64,000 nucleotides of DNA from Plectosphaerella cucumerina (lineage: Eukaryota; Ascomycota; Sordariomycetes; Glomerellales; Plectosphaerellaceae): NCBI GenBank assembly GCA_020746995.1, contig JAGPXD010000004.1:682001-746000 (forward strand), read 5' to 3'. The translations under genes were made by a program, and so were the position numbers. Within the stretch, counting starts at the first letter, position 1, and each line of letters starts with the position of its first letter. Below, one piece after another: positions 22,005 to 32,001 of the stretch. The notes beneath the pieces were generated by a model. That model had not been told where the DNA came from. It worked only from the letters and a program-made list of their open reading frames with translations, and made no database searches.

Positions 22005-25000
22005 ATGGACGCCAACGGCTCCCCACGCGCGCGCCCCGGCCTGCGCTTCGCGAACCGCATCTACGAGAACTCGCCACTCAACCCGAATAAGCGATCCATC
22101 TCGACGCCGCAGACGGCCCCCTCGCGGCGGACCCTCACCAGGGACGAGCCCGCGTCGCGCGCCCAAGAGTCGTCGTCTCTGACCTCCTCCATCGGCAACT
22201 ACGCGCGCAACATCTTCAGCATGTCGTCGCAGACCAACAGCTCCAACCCCTCAACCACCCCCTTCTCCCCCAAGCTGCCCGCTGAGACCAAGACCAAGGT
22301 CTTCGCCCCCGGCTCGACGCCCGCCTCGAAAAAGGTCTACCGCGAGGTCACTGCCCAGGCCTCGCCGCGCGGCATGGCGACGGCCACCTCCCCCGTCGAG
22401 CTTTTCACCATGCGCATCCCCTCGCCGCCCCCCGAATACACCGGCAAGAAGCTTGCCGAGCAGATCCCCTCGCGCCTCGACAGCAAGGGCACCGTCTACG
22501 CCGACGAATTCCTGCAGCACCTCGTCCCCGCCGAGTACGACGACCTGCAGCGCCGTCAGCTCTTCTGCATCCTCGACCTGCGCCGCCTCAAATACTCGGC
22601 CAACGAGATCTTCGCCAAGAAGGACTGGAAGATCAACATCACCGCCTTTGCTAAGGAGTACGAGAAGAGCCGTAGCCTCATCATGGTACGCTACGGCCTC
22701 TATGAGTGGAAGGGCAACGCGAAGCCTGCGCCATCTGTCATGCGCAAATGGCGCAAGGCCAACGGCCTCCCCGAGATCCCCGACGACGAGGTCTCCACCC
22801 CCGTCTCGAGCAAGAGCGCCGTCCGCGGCAGCAAGCGCAAGGCCGATGACGATATCTCTCCCGATGATGAGGCCCCCGCCTCAGGCGCCTCGAAGCGCCA
22901 GGCCTTTGACAGGTCCGCGGCCCCATCGGCCACTCCCGCTCCCAGCAGCTCCAAGAGGAAGGCATCGGTGAGCGAGGACTCAGAGGAACAGCAGCCAGCC
23001 AAGAAGTCGTCGTCTACAAAAGCCATGTTCGAACAGAGCTGGAACAAGAAGATCAAGTCGGTCGAGACGGAGCCTGCAGAGCCCGTCAAGGCTGCGCCGA
23101 AGCCGGCACCGGCCGCCGCCGCCACCGAGCCCCCCAAGTCGAACCCCTTTGCCGCCATGGTCAAGCCCGTCAACGGCGGATCCGCCGAGTCTGTGCTCAC
23201 CAAGGGCGGCCCTCCCGACAGCATTTCGAAGAACATCTTTGGACACGTCTCCGACAACAGCGCCCAGAACAGCGGCCAGGATGCCGATACCGAGAGCGAG
23301 GCCGACGAGGAGGACGAGGCCGACACGCAGAACGCCACTCAGCAGAGCGACGAGCCCAGCGTTGTGGCTAGCGGTGGTGTTGGCACCCCCCAGCCTACGG
23401 CCAGCATCTTCGGCCAGAAGGCGCTCGTGCCCCACGCGCCATCGGCCGCCGCCTCGCGCGAGTCCACGCCTGGCCGTAGCCTCTTCGACAGGGTGCAGCA
23501 GGGCGCCGACGGCCAGCCGCTCCGTGACTCGGTCGATCCAGTGCAGAAGCCCGCTGCTGCGGAGACGAAGCCGGCCGAGAAGCCCGTCAACGCAACTTGG
23601 ACCCCCGACACTCCCATCAAGTTTGGCGCCAGCACCGGTGCTCCTGCTCCGGCCGCGAGCAACCTCTTCGGCGCGTCGACTTCCTCGACAACGTCTGGCG
23701 CTGGTCTGTTCGGAGCTGCTAAGCCCGCGGCGTCGTCCGGCACCGGCCTCTTTGGCGCCGCCAAGCCTGCCGATGCGCCAGCCGCCTCGTCGCTCTTCGG
23801 TGCCCCCAAGACCTCCGAGGGCACGTCGTCCGCACCTGCGTCCGCATCCTCCCTCTTCGGCGCTTCCAAGGATCCTGCCAAGTCGGGTGGTGCCCTCTTC
23901 GGCGCTGCACCTGCGCAAGATAAGCCTGCCGGTGGTCTCTTTGGCGCGTCCACGTCCACTGAGCCTGCGAAGCCGGCCGGTGGTCTGTTCGGCGCTGCCC
24001 CCTCGCAGGACAAGCCGGCCAGCAGCCTCTTCGGTGCGGTCCCTGCGGCGTCCAAGCCTGCGTCTACTCTCTTCGGTGCTGCTCCCTCGCAAGACAAGCC
24101 TGCCTCTGGCCTGTTTGGCGCCAAGCCTGCTGAGGAGAAGGCCGCCAGTGAGGCCGACAAGTCGGGCGAGTCGGACAAGGAGAACGAGGCCAAGACGGCC
24201 CCGAAGCCCGCATTCGGCGGCTTCACCCCTAAGCCTTTGGTGCCGTCTGACGCCGCTTCGACGTCTGCGCCGACCTTCTCCTTTGGAGCCCCGAAGCCTG
24301 ATGACAAGAACAAGCCGGCTCCTTCTGGCCTGTTCGGTGCCTCGGCCGCCCCCGCGCTCGGCTCGACGACCCTGTTCGGTGCCCCAAAGCCTGCCGAGAG
24401 CTCGACCCCCGCCCCCTCGGAGCCTGCGAAGCCGCTCTTCGGCGCTGGTGCGCCCGCGCCGGCTTCGAACCTGTTTGGTGGCAGTTCAGCACCTGCTACC
24501 GGTGGCCTCTTCGGCCAGAGCTCTGCCGCACCTTCGTCCAACCTCTTCGGTGGCAGCAGCAATGCCAGCAAGCCGCCCACGCCGTCCTTCACCTTTGGTG
24601 CCACCGCCGCCCCGACATCCCCAGCGCCTTCCGCCACCCCGCTTTTCGGTGCCAGTCCTATGAAGCAGGACGACAAGCAGGATGAGCGACCGACTAAGAG
24701 GACGTTCGGAGGTTCGTCGGAACCGGCCCCGGCCCAGACTCAGACCGCATCGTCCAGCTTCACCTTTGGCCAGACCAACGGCCAGAGCAGCACCCCGGCA
24801 GGTGGACTCTTCGGCTCCAGCAACGCACCGCAGGCCAACGGGTCTGCCTCGGCTTCCTTCACCTTTGGCGGCTCCAGCGCTCCGGCGGTTAACAACCCCT
24901 TCGGCAGCAACGGCGCGGGCAATTCTGGCGGAAGCATGTTCGCCTTTGGTGCGGGCTCGACGACCCCAGCGGGCGGAAACTCGGGTGCCTCTTCTCCCTT

Positions 25001-25895
25001 TACCTTCGGTGCCGGCGCTCCGGCTGCTCCCTCCACCTTATCCGCGTCGCCTTTCCAGTTTGGCGGCGCGTCCTCCCAACCCTCTGCTGCGCCCGCAGCT
25101 TCCTCCCCCTTCCAGTTCGGCGGCGCATCGCAGGCCGCCCCCTCCCTCAACTTCACGTCAGCCTCCCCGCAGCCCCAGTCCCAGGGCGAGGGCAACATTT
25201 TCGCGCCCAAGCCTAACCCACCCGGCGGTAGCATGTTCAACCTGCAGCCGCCTGGCGCGGGGGCATCTACTTCAGGTACCAATTCACCCTTTAACTTCGG
25301 CGGGGCGTCAAGCCTCGCCACCACGCCAGCAACAGGCACGCCCGAGCCGACCGCTGACCGAGACAAGACATCAACGGCCGGCCCAAAGCCCGACCAGGTA
25401 GCGCCTGGCGCCGACGGGGCGGACGAGTCTGAAGACAAACCCCACGAACAAATCTCGCTCACCAGCGGCGGCCCGGGCGAGGAGGACGAGGAGGTGGTGC
25501 ACGAGGTGCGATGCAAGGTTCTCAAGTTTGTGCCAGCGGGCAAGGATGGCGACAAGGGCAGCGGCGACGACACGCCGCAGAAGAACAAGAGCCCGTGGCA
25601 GACGCAGGGCGTGGGACCGTTCCGGCTGCTCCGGCACAAGACGACGGGCACGCACCGCATGCTCGTGAGGGCGGAGCCGCGGGGTCACGTGGTGCTCAAC
25701 CGCACCATGCTGCCCAACGTGCCGTACACTGCCGAGGCAAAGTACGTCAAGATGGCGACGTCGAACGAGACGGGTGACGGGCTGGAGACGTGGATGATCC
25801 AAGTTAAGAACGCGGACATTGCAAAGGAGCTCGCCAAGATCCTCGAAGACAAGAAGAAGGGAGGCGATGGCGAGGCTGCGGCGGGCGCAGAGTGA
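22005..25895 (+). CDS. nup2: FG-repeat nucleoporin with C-terminal Ran-binding domain (Nup2/Nup50 family)
   Basis: A nuclear pore basket protein of the Nup2/Nup50/Nup61 family that helps disassemble importin-cargo complexes; in Aspergillus, Nup2 moves to chromatin in mitosis. It is an intronless ORF of 1296 residues starting in a strong CACCATGG context. Order: a basic N-terminus with the short conserved LRFANRIYEN segment; a conserved folded region at about 140-236 (PPEYTGKKLAEQIP through YGLYEWKG); an acidic/Ser-rich linker; a long central zone (about 540-1130) of LFGA, FTFG and FQFG repeats; and a Ran-binding (RanBP1-like) domain at about 1160-1290, with VRCKVLKF, LLRHKTTGTHRMLVR and LNRTMLPNV. 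The repeat zone is rich in Ala, Pro, Lys and Ser and generates long false antisense frames. Confidence 0.95.
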   Translation: MDANGSPRARPGLRFANRIYENSPLNPNKRSISTPQTAPSRRTLTRDEPASRAQESSSLTSSIGNYARNIFSMSSQTNSSNPSTTPFSPKLPAETKTKVFAPGSTPASKKVYREVTAQASPRGMATATSPVELFTMRIPSPPPEYTGKKLAEQIPSRLDSKGTVYADEFLQHLVPAEYDDLQRRQLFCILDLRRLKYSANEIFAKKDWKINITAFAKEYEKSRSLIMVRYGLYEWKGNAKPAPSVMRKWRKANGLPEIPDDEVSTPVSSKSAVRGSKRKADDDISPDDEAPASGASKRQAFDRSAAPSATPAPSSSKRKASVSEDSEEQQPAKKSSSTKAMFEQSWNKKIKSVETEPAEPVKAAPKPAPAAAATEPPKSNPFAAMVKPVNGGSAESVLTKGGPPDSISKNIFGHVSDNSAQNSGQDADTESEADEEDEADTQNATQQSDEPSVVASGGVGTPQPTASIFGQKALVPHAPSAAASRESTPGRSLFDRVQQGADGQPLRDSVDPVQKPAAAETKPAEKPVNATWTPDTPIKFGASTGAPAPAASNLFGASTSSTTSGAGLFGAAKPAASSGTGLFGAAKPADAPAASSLFGAPKTSEGTSSAPASASSLFGASKDPAKSGGALFGAAPAQDKPAGGLFGASTSTEPAKPAGGLFGAAPSQDKPASSLFGAVPAASKPASTLFGAAPSQDKPASGLFGAKPAEEKAASEADKSGESDKENEAKTAPKPAFGGFTPKPLVPSDAASTSAPTFSFGAPKPDDKNKPAPSGLFGASAAPALGSTTLFGAPKPAESSTPAPSEPAKPLFGAGAPAPASNLFGGSSAPATGGLFGQSSAAPSSNLFGGSSNASKPPTPSFTFGATAAPTSPAPSATPLFGASPMKQDDKQDERPTKRTFGGSSEPAPAQTQTASSSFTFGQTNGQSSTPAGGLFGSSNAPQANGSASASFTFGGSSAPAVNNPFGSNGAGNSGGSMFAFGAGSTTPAGGNSGASSPFTFGAGAPAAPSTLSASPFQFGGASSQPSAAPAASSPFQFGGASQAAPSLNFTSASPQPQSQGEGNIFAPKPNPPGGSMFNLQPPGAGASTSGTNSPFNFGGASSLATTPATGTPEPTADRDKTSTAGPKPDQVAPGADGADESEDKPHEQISLTSGGPGEEDEEVVHEVRCKVLKFVPAGKDGDKGSGDDTPQKNKSPWQTQGVGPFRLLRHKTTGTHRMLVRAEPRGHVVLNRTMLPNVPYTAEAKYVKMATSNETGDGLETWMIQVKNADIAKELAKILEDKKKGGDGEAAAGAE

Positions 25896-26431
25896 AGGGA
25901 CACGGCGCATTTGTTGTTTTGAGCTTTATTAATCGCGCTTGTAATAGGTGTCCCCCGGAGGAGAAGCAGATCGTGTTTTTTCTCTCTGTCTCTCTTCTTA
26001 AGAAGTCACCCTCTCGAGCCCCATAGATAGATACGGAAGCGCATGTGGGAGGAAACGGCATCGACGCCGATGTGGAGGAAACAAACACCGGAATGGTGGT
26101 AGCATACCATTTTGTCATTCGTCTTGTCTCCTGCTGAGAGAATGTAGCTGTTTGAGGGTTACCCAAAAGAAGGCGTCGCGGTATAGCCCGAGAGGGCGTG
26201 TGAGCGGAATACAAAGTTACACAACAAGGCATTAATCGAGTGGTGATGAGTGTGAAGGATCTAGTATTGAAATCATGGAGGTATCTCGAACTAAAAATGC
26301 AGGTAGATGGTGGAAGGGCCCTGTAGCCGTCAAATCGATATTTGTGCCGAACGCCTGGCTGGTATCAACGCAAGAAAATCAGTCGTGTCGTGTGTCGCTT
26401 GAAGAAGTTTGAGTGTCATTGTGTCGAGGTT
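25896..26431. other. Convergent 3' region between Nup2 and the PY-motif protein
   Basis: 536 bp between two convergent genes. It includes an AT-rich TTTATTAAT stretch shortly after the Nup2 stop, plausibly part of its polyadenylation region. No gene is seen. Confidence 0.6.
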
Positions 26432-27133
26432 TTAACCCCTACGTCCCGTGAAAGAGACGGCGGGCGGTGGTGTGGTAATGAGTGGTGAGGCCGGAGGAGC
26501 GGCGACGGTACCGGGATGGGGTGTGCTCGGAGGCGGAGGCGTGGAACCCGCCGTGACGGAGTCGTATTCGGGCGGCGGAGCTTCCTGCTGCGTATGCGCT
26601 TGTGCAGGTGCTGTGACGACTGGTCCAGGAGAACCCGGCGGCGAAGGCGAAGATGAGGATCCCACGGTTGTACCGTCCGGCCTGCGCATATCATCGAGCT
26701 CATATGACCCGTGCACCGCGGCGGTGGTATCGCCCCGTACGGGGGTGGACTCGAGGGTCTGGCCTGGACGGGCTTTGGGCTCGTAGGCGGGAGGAGCGTC
26801 ACCGTTCTCGTCGAGACCGAGGCCGTCGTCGGTGCGCCATACGGCCCATTGTCGGCCGCCCCGACCGACGGGACGGCGGGTGGCGGTGTTGCGGTTCGCG
26901 CGCTCGATGTCTGCGTCGGAGATGCCGGTCCAGTTGAAGGGGCGGCCGGCGCGTTTGCGGCGGATGCAGATTATAAGGGTTACTGCTGCGGCGATGGCGA
27001 GGATGCCGAGGGGGATGATGGTGTAGGAGAGGGGTTGGCCGCTGAGGGGGCCGGGGGTGTCGGTTGGGGTTGAGGCGGTGGGGGAGGTTGTTGTGGAGGG
27101 GAAGGAGGATGAGGTTGTGGATGGGTCTGACAT
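26432..27133 (-). CDS. Single-pass membrane protein with two PY motifs, function unknown
   Basis: A 233-residue intronless protein. Residues 1-36 are Ser/Thr/Pro-rich (likely extracytoplasmic and O-glycosylated). One membrane span at about 37-57 is followed by the basic stop-transfer segment RRKRAGR. The rest is a disordered cytosolic tail with two PPxY motifs, PPAY at 114-117 and PPEY at 187-190. PPxY motifs bind WW domains of Nedd4/Rsp5-type ubiquitin ligases, and yeast Rcr1/Rcr2 have the same single-span plus PY layout. A role as an Rsp5 adaptor or cargo is therefore a reasonable inference, but I do not recognise the family. A YELDD stretch near 144 may be another short linear motif. Confidence 0.78.
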   Translation of the reverse strand: MSDPSTTSSSFPSTTTSPTASTPTDTPGPLSGQPLSYTIIPLGILAIAAAVTLIICIRRKRAGRPFNWTGISDADIERANRNTATRRPVGRGGRQWAVWRTDDGLGLDENGDAPPAYEPKARPGQTLESTPVRGDTTAAVHGSYELDDMRRPDGTTVGSSSSPSPPGSPGPVVTAPAQAHTQQEAPPPEYDSVTAGSTPPPPSTPHPGTVAAPPASPLITTPPPAVSFTGRRG

Positions 27134-30100
27134 TGTGGAGGTGAGGTTGGCGATGTAAGACCAGGCTGAGGTGATGTTGCGACGACTTTGGTTGATATGT
27201 CGCGATCAGACGAAATGGTGTTGTCGAAGGCTGCAATACGCCTGGCTCGGCTTGGGGCGAGAAAGGGATAAAGAACGACGGGAGAAGGAGTGAAGGAAGG
27301 CGGGCGGCGATGTTCTAGTATCTAAACGTCATGCGCGGGCGGACGGTCGTGTCGCCAAGATGGCCGGTGTGCCCAATGACACGAGGTGTGGGTGGTTGAC
27401 GCAGCCCCGGGCGAGAATCCCTCTGCCCTGCCCTGTGCTGTACTGCCCCCTTGAGTCGGAGTTTACGCTGCGCCGGGTGCCACGGATTCGGAGGGTAAAT
27501 CCAATCCAAGGGTCCGTTTGGTTTTTGGGGTTGCTGCGCGGCCGGCAGTTCCGGTGCTGGGTCGTCGTCACCACGTGTGGCGATGCAGTTGGTAGATCAG
27601 CCGTGGAAGAAGTTGAAGAAGAGCAACAGGAGAAGGGAGGGGATGAGGGGGGTATTTGTCAAAAGGCGTGATGATGGGGAGATAGGGGCCGAGGTGGAAG
27701 GTGTGTGTGCTGCTTTATCAGGCGGCGCGCATGCATCCTTTTCAATGGTTGAGGCCGGGGGGGATTTAATATACGGGCGCGCGTTGGTCACGGTGTAAGC
27801 GAGAGAGGATGCGGAAGGTCAGCTTGCCGTGGTGGTTGCGTTGTACCTCTGCCGGTGGCATCGTCACTTTCGCTTGTGGGAGAAGCAACGGTGGTGAGAA
27901 GCAGGCTCTGCCGAGTGCGGATGGCTTGGCTGTGATGGCCATTGGACTGGATGTTAGGTTGGGTTCAAGTTTCTGGGCGGTGATGGTGATCCATGGTGAA
28001 GTGGTGATGCGGGGGGTACTTGGCGGGTACATCCCCCGGGCAGGGGAGGGACGCTTTTGCTGTGTTGCGGGCTGGTGCTGGGCCGCGTCAGCTAATTGGG
28101 CGGGGTTGTTTGAGAGGATGTACTTCTTGCTGGAAGGCAGTGGTGTTGGTACTTCAGAAGTATCTTGACCGAATCGCTCGATGCGGCCATCAAGGGCACA
28201 GGACCCAACGTTGCATCTCGGTAGATGGTCGTCCCTGGCATCGATTCTGGTCTAGCCACGAGGTGAGCTGAGCTGGCAGGATGCCGACCGAGGCTGGCCT
28301 CTACTCGCAATGACGTTGAGCAGTCGTTAGTGCTCCCTTTGTCTTGACGGATCTATGAATAGCCTCCCCCATGGACAATGTCTTTGCGAATTGACCAGCA
28401 ATTGAGTTTGTTGCTTGAGTGACGCTCTAGAAACATGTTCGCCAATGATGGACTACCACTGGTTGAATACATCGTGACATTTCTGCTGCCGACGTCTGCG
28501 GATCCATCGGAAACTCAACCCCGGATGTTGGCTGAGCCGGCAGCCCGGTCGATGGTCAGGTGCCATAGCTCATGTGGATCTCATTCTCCAGAAGGTCCGG
28601 CCGTTCCCCGGGCGCGGTCGGCAGACACGGAGCCAGGCCGGCGTGATGTCTCCCCGTTGGCCGATGCGGCGACATCTCTTCGTCTGGACCCTTACCGAGG
28701 GCGAGTTTGCTAGGGGGCCAAAGCTGATTGGTGACCTGAACGCAAGACCAAGAGGCCGAGTTATTTGGAATATTGGCATCAGCGGGGATCATCATAGTCA
28801 TCAATCACTGAGCTGCGCCTCTTGGCTAGACAAGCCTGGGCATATCGTGGCAGTCATTGGCGTGCTGAGGCCCTGGGCCTTCGGTGAAAGATTTCGAGTT
28901 AAACCTGATGAATTGCCACAGCTAGTCACAAACTCCGTGGCTCTGTTCAACCCTTGCGCCACCCAGAATCGTGAGGTCATCATCTCGACGCCCGGCTTCA
29001 TTGATTGTGGCTTCCTCCATGACTCAACATCAACCAGACTCACGAGCACAGCCCCGAGCGACGTCGTCAAACTACCGTCTTCCCCACGACGGGACGGGGC
29101 GGGAGACAGACGCACTGATCGGACCGTGGCTCGCCGCTCGCCGCTCGGTGAGACTCCAGAAGGGTGTGTCTGGTTCGAAATGAGCGGGAGAGGCTGTGCA
29201 GACCTGGCGAACCCCACATCTGCGATCGCGGGGCGTCGATTGGCCGGCGGGGGGTATCGCCGAGCACGCTCTGGGACAGCTGGTGACGGTGCATGATATT
29301 GGATGGGAGATTGCGTCGGGCGGCAGCTCTTGACTGCGGTGATGTTCTGGAGAAGAGAACACGTGAAATGAAATCAGATTGATCGCAATTGAGTGCTCAT
29401 TTGACGATACGGACAGCTGCCCTAAGTGATGCGCAGACGGACTGGGGCGATTGGGCGACTGCCAGTGGGCGATTGGATGCTAAGAATTAAGCATAACAGC
29501 AGAGCCCCTGTCCCCTGTCGCTCTCTGTCTGATCAGAGGAAAGCGCGACGTCATTTCTCCACGAGCAATCGCCCGTCGTTTCACCATCCTGTCGTCTGGC
29601 AGCTCGATACATCTCGATAACATCTCGAGCATCTAGGTTCCCGTCATGAATTTCGTGATAAAGGCACCTGCTACTGAAAAAAATCATGTTGCCCCCCAAT
29701 GCTGGCGATACGGGCGACGGCGTCTTGGCGGACGCGTAGTGGCAGGCACGACCGTGACAAGACCAAGAAAACCAACCAAGGCCGCTGCGCGTCGCCAAGA
29801 CCCTGCCGCAGCTAAAGCCTCTTGGCGCTTCTCGGCCATCCACTGAGCGTCCTCCCCCCTGAAGCTCCCACGGGAAGGGGCGATTACTCCCACCTGCAGT
29901 GCCAACCAGAAAACCACCGCCGGGCATGCCCAGTTTCCCATTGCCCGGGCACATTCCCGTCCAATCTGCCCACCACCTCTTGGCATTGGACAGTCGCTCG
30001 TTTTTCTACCCCGGCCTCCCCCCCCCTTCCACTCCCACTCGCACTTCTCTCTCTCTCATCCCACTTTGTCGATCGGGCAACATTTTGATTCCTTTTTGGA

Positions 30101-30233
30101 CCGGACCCATCGACTTCACTCGCTTCGAGTCGATCTGCTTTACGCCTTTCTTCCGACTTCGACTTCGACCTTCTAATTCACCCATCACTTTTCGTCTTCT
30201 CCCAACACTCGCTCGACCACTTCCACCGCCATC
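27134..30233. other. 3.1-kb divergent intergenic region
   Basis: Between the PY-motif protein (minus) and the GH72 gene (plus) I find no gene I can support. The longest frame (28574-29296, +) opens with GTG, not ATG, and has no recognisable features. The last 250 bp before the GH72 ATG are CT-rich, with CACTTCTCTCTCTCTCATCC-type sequence, and are its likely core promoter and leader. Confidence 0.5.
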
Positions 30234-31684
30234 ATGAGGCTGTCTACCGCCTCCGCCCTCGCCCTGGGCGGCTCCGTCCTGGCCGCTGAGCCATCCCTTA
30301 CCACTCGCTCGTCCGGCACCAAGACCAAGCGCGCCCTCCCTGCCATCTCCATCGTCGGCAACGGTACGCACTCCTCGACCATTCGACCATCTATCCCCCA
30401 CTAATCGTGATTGCAGCCTTCTTCGCTGATGGTGAGCGCTTCTACGTCCGCGGCATCGACTACCAGCCCGGCGGCGCTGCCGAGAACGAGGACCCCCTTG
30501 CCAACATCGAAGTTTGCACCCGCGACATCGCCGAGTTCAAGACCCTCGGCGTCAACGCCGTCCGCGTCTACTCCCTCGACAGCACCCTCAACCACGACGA
30601 GTGCATGGAACTGCTCGCCGACGCAGGCATCTATCTCATGGCCGATGTCAACTCGCCCAACTACTCCATCAACCGCGAGGAACCGGCCCCCTCCTACAAT
30701 ACCGAGTACCTGAACACCGTCTTCGCCATCGTCGACGAGTTCGCAAAGTACGACCACACCATGCTGTTCTTCTCCGGCAACGAGGTCATCAACGACGAAA
30801 ACTCCACCCACACCGCCCCCTACGTCAAGGCCGTCACCCGCGACATCAGGAACTACATCCGCTCCCGCAACCTCCGCACCATCCCTGTCGGCTACTCCGC
30901 CGCCGACGTCTCCGAGAACCGCCAGCAGACCGCCGACTACTTCAACTGCGGCGACGACGAGGCCCGCTCCGACTTCTTCGCCTTCAACGACTACTCCTGG
31001 TGCAACACTGACTACCTCACCGCTGGCTGGGACCAGAAGGTGAAGAACTTCACCGACTACGGTATCCCCATCTTCCTCTCCGAGTTTGGCTGCATCACCA
31101 ACGGCGAGCGCCGCTTCGGCGAGATCGAGTCCCTCATGCACCCCAACATGACCGCCGTCTACTCCGGCGGCATGATGTACGAGTACACCGTCGAGGAGAA
31201 CAAGTACGGCATCGCCAAGGTCAACGGCAACGACCCAGAGGTCGAAAAGTCCCCCGAGTTCTCCAACCTCGCCTCCGCCTTCTCCCGCTGGCCCGCACCC
31301 ACCGGCCCCGGAAGCCCCCAGCACACCACCACAAAGTCCGTCGCCTGCCCCACCCGCGACGCCAACTGGGACGTCGACCCGGAGAGCCTCCCCATCCTCC
31401 CCGAGGCCGCTGAGGCCCTCATGGAGAATGGACCCAGCGACGCCCCCGGCCTCAAGGGCTCCGGCTCCCAGAGCGGCGATGGCACCGCCCTCCGCTGGAC
31501 CGGCGATGACCCCAACACCAACGACACCGAGACCGGCAGCGGAAACGGCGGAAGTGGCAATGGCGGATCTCAGAACTCGGACGACAATGACAGCGCTGCC
31601 CCTGGCTCGCGCTTCGAGCTCGGCGCTCTCGCCGTCACTGGCTCCGCTCTCCTCTTCACCCTCGGCGGCGCCCTGCTGCTGTGA
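30234..31684 (+). CDS. GPI-anchored 1,3-beta-glucanosyltransferase, GH72 (Gel/Gas/Phr family)
   Basis: A cell-surface enzyme that cuts beta-1,3-glucan and rejoins the chain to another, lengthening and branching wall glucan. Exons 30234-30363 and 30417-31684 give 465 residues. A signal peptide covers about 1-18, and a Lys-Arg pair at 32-33 could be a Kex2 processing site. The GH72 core (about 38-345) carries the acid/base Glu166 in FSGNEVIND and the nucleophile Glu266 in FLSEFG. There is no C-terminal cysteine-rich CBM43 module, so it is of the GH72-minus type. An Asn/Gly/Ser/Asp-rich linker precedes a hydrophobic tail ending TLGGALLL, typical of GPI attachment, with the cleavage site probably around NDSAAPG. 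Confidence 0.95.
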
Positions 31685-32001
31685 GGGCCTGGCGTGCATT
31701 TTGGAACATGTTACGAGTAGCAAGATGAGATTGTCGGTGCAGATTAGGAGATCGCAGGTATGGGGAAGAAGGAAGAATACCTCTTTGCAATACCCCTCGA
31801 GCTGTATGGCTCAGGCCTAATGTCATGTCTTTTGTTTTGCCTCTGCAGGAATCAGTCCGATCCAGCGTGGTGTACGTATGATATTCGGGCCATGAAGATG
31901 GAATCAACGTTTGTTCGAAGTGTTGCTAGGTAGATGAAGTGATGTGACGTGAAATTGAAGTACAACCCAGGCAACCTGCCCCTCTGCACCAAAAGATGGT
32001 C
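31685..32001. other. Convergent 3' region between GH72 and NLR genes
   Basis: 317 bp between two convergent stop codons. I see nothing in it beyond the expected terminators. Confidence 0.6.

Noticed and set aside
23339..24676. Long minus-strand frames over the nucleoporin repeats
   Set aside because: The FG-repeat coding strand produces repetitive open antisense frames; nothing supports transcription or function.
28574..29296. 240-residue plus-strand frame
   Set aside because: It opens with GTG, shows no family features and lacks a convincing promoter or splice context.
30401..31723. 440-residue minus-strand frame over the GH72 gene
   Set aside because: Shadow of the GH72 coding strand; no domain or credible start.
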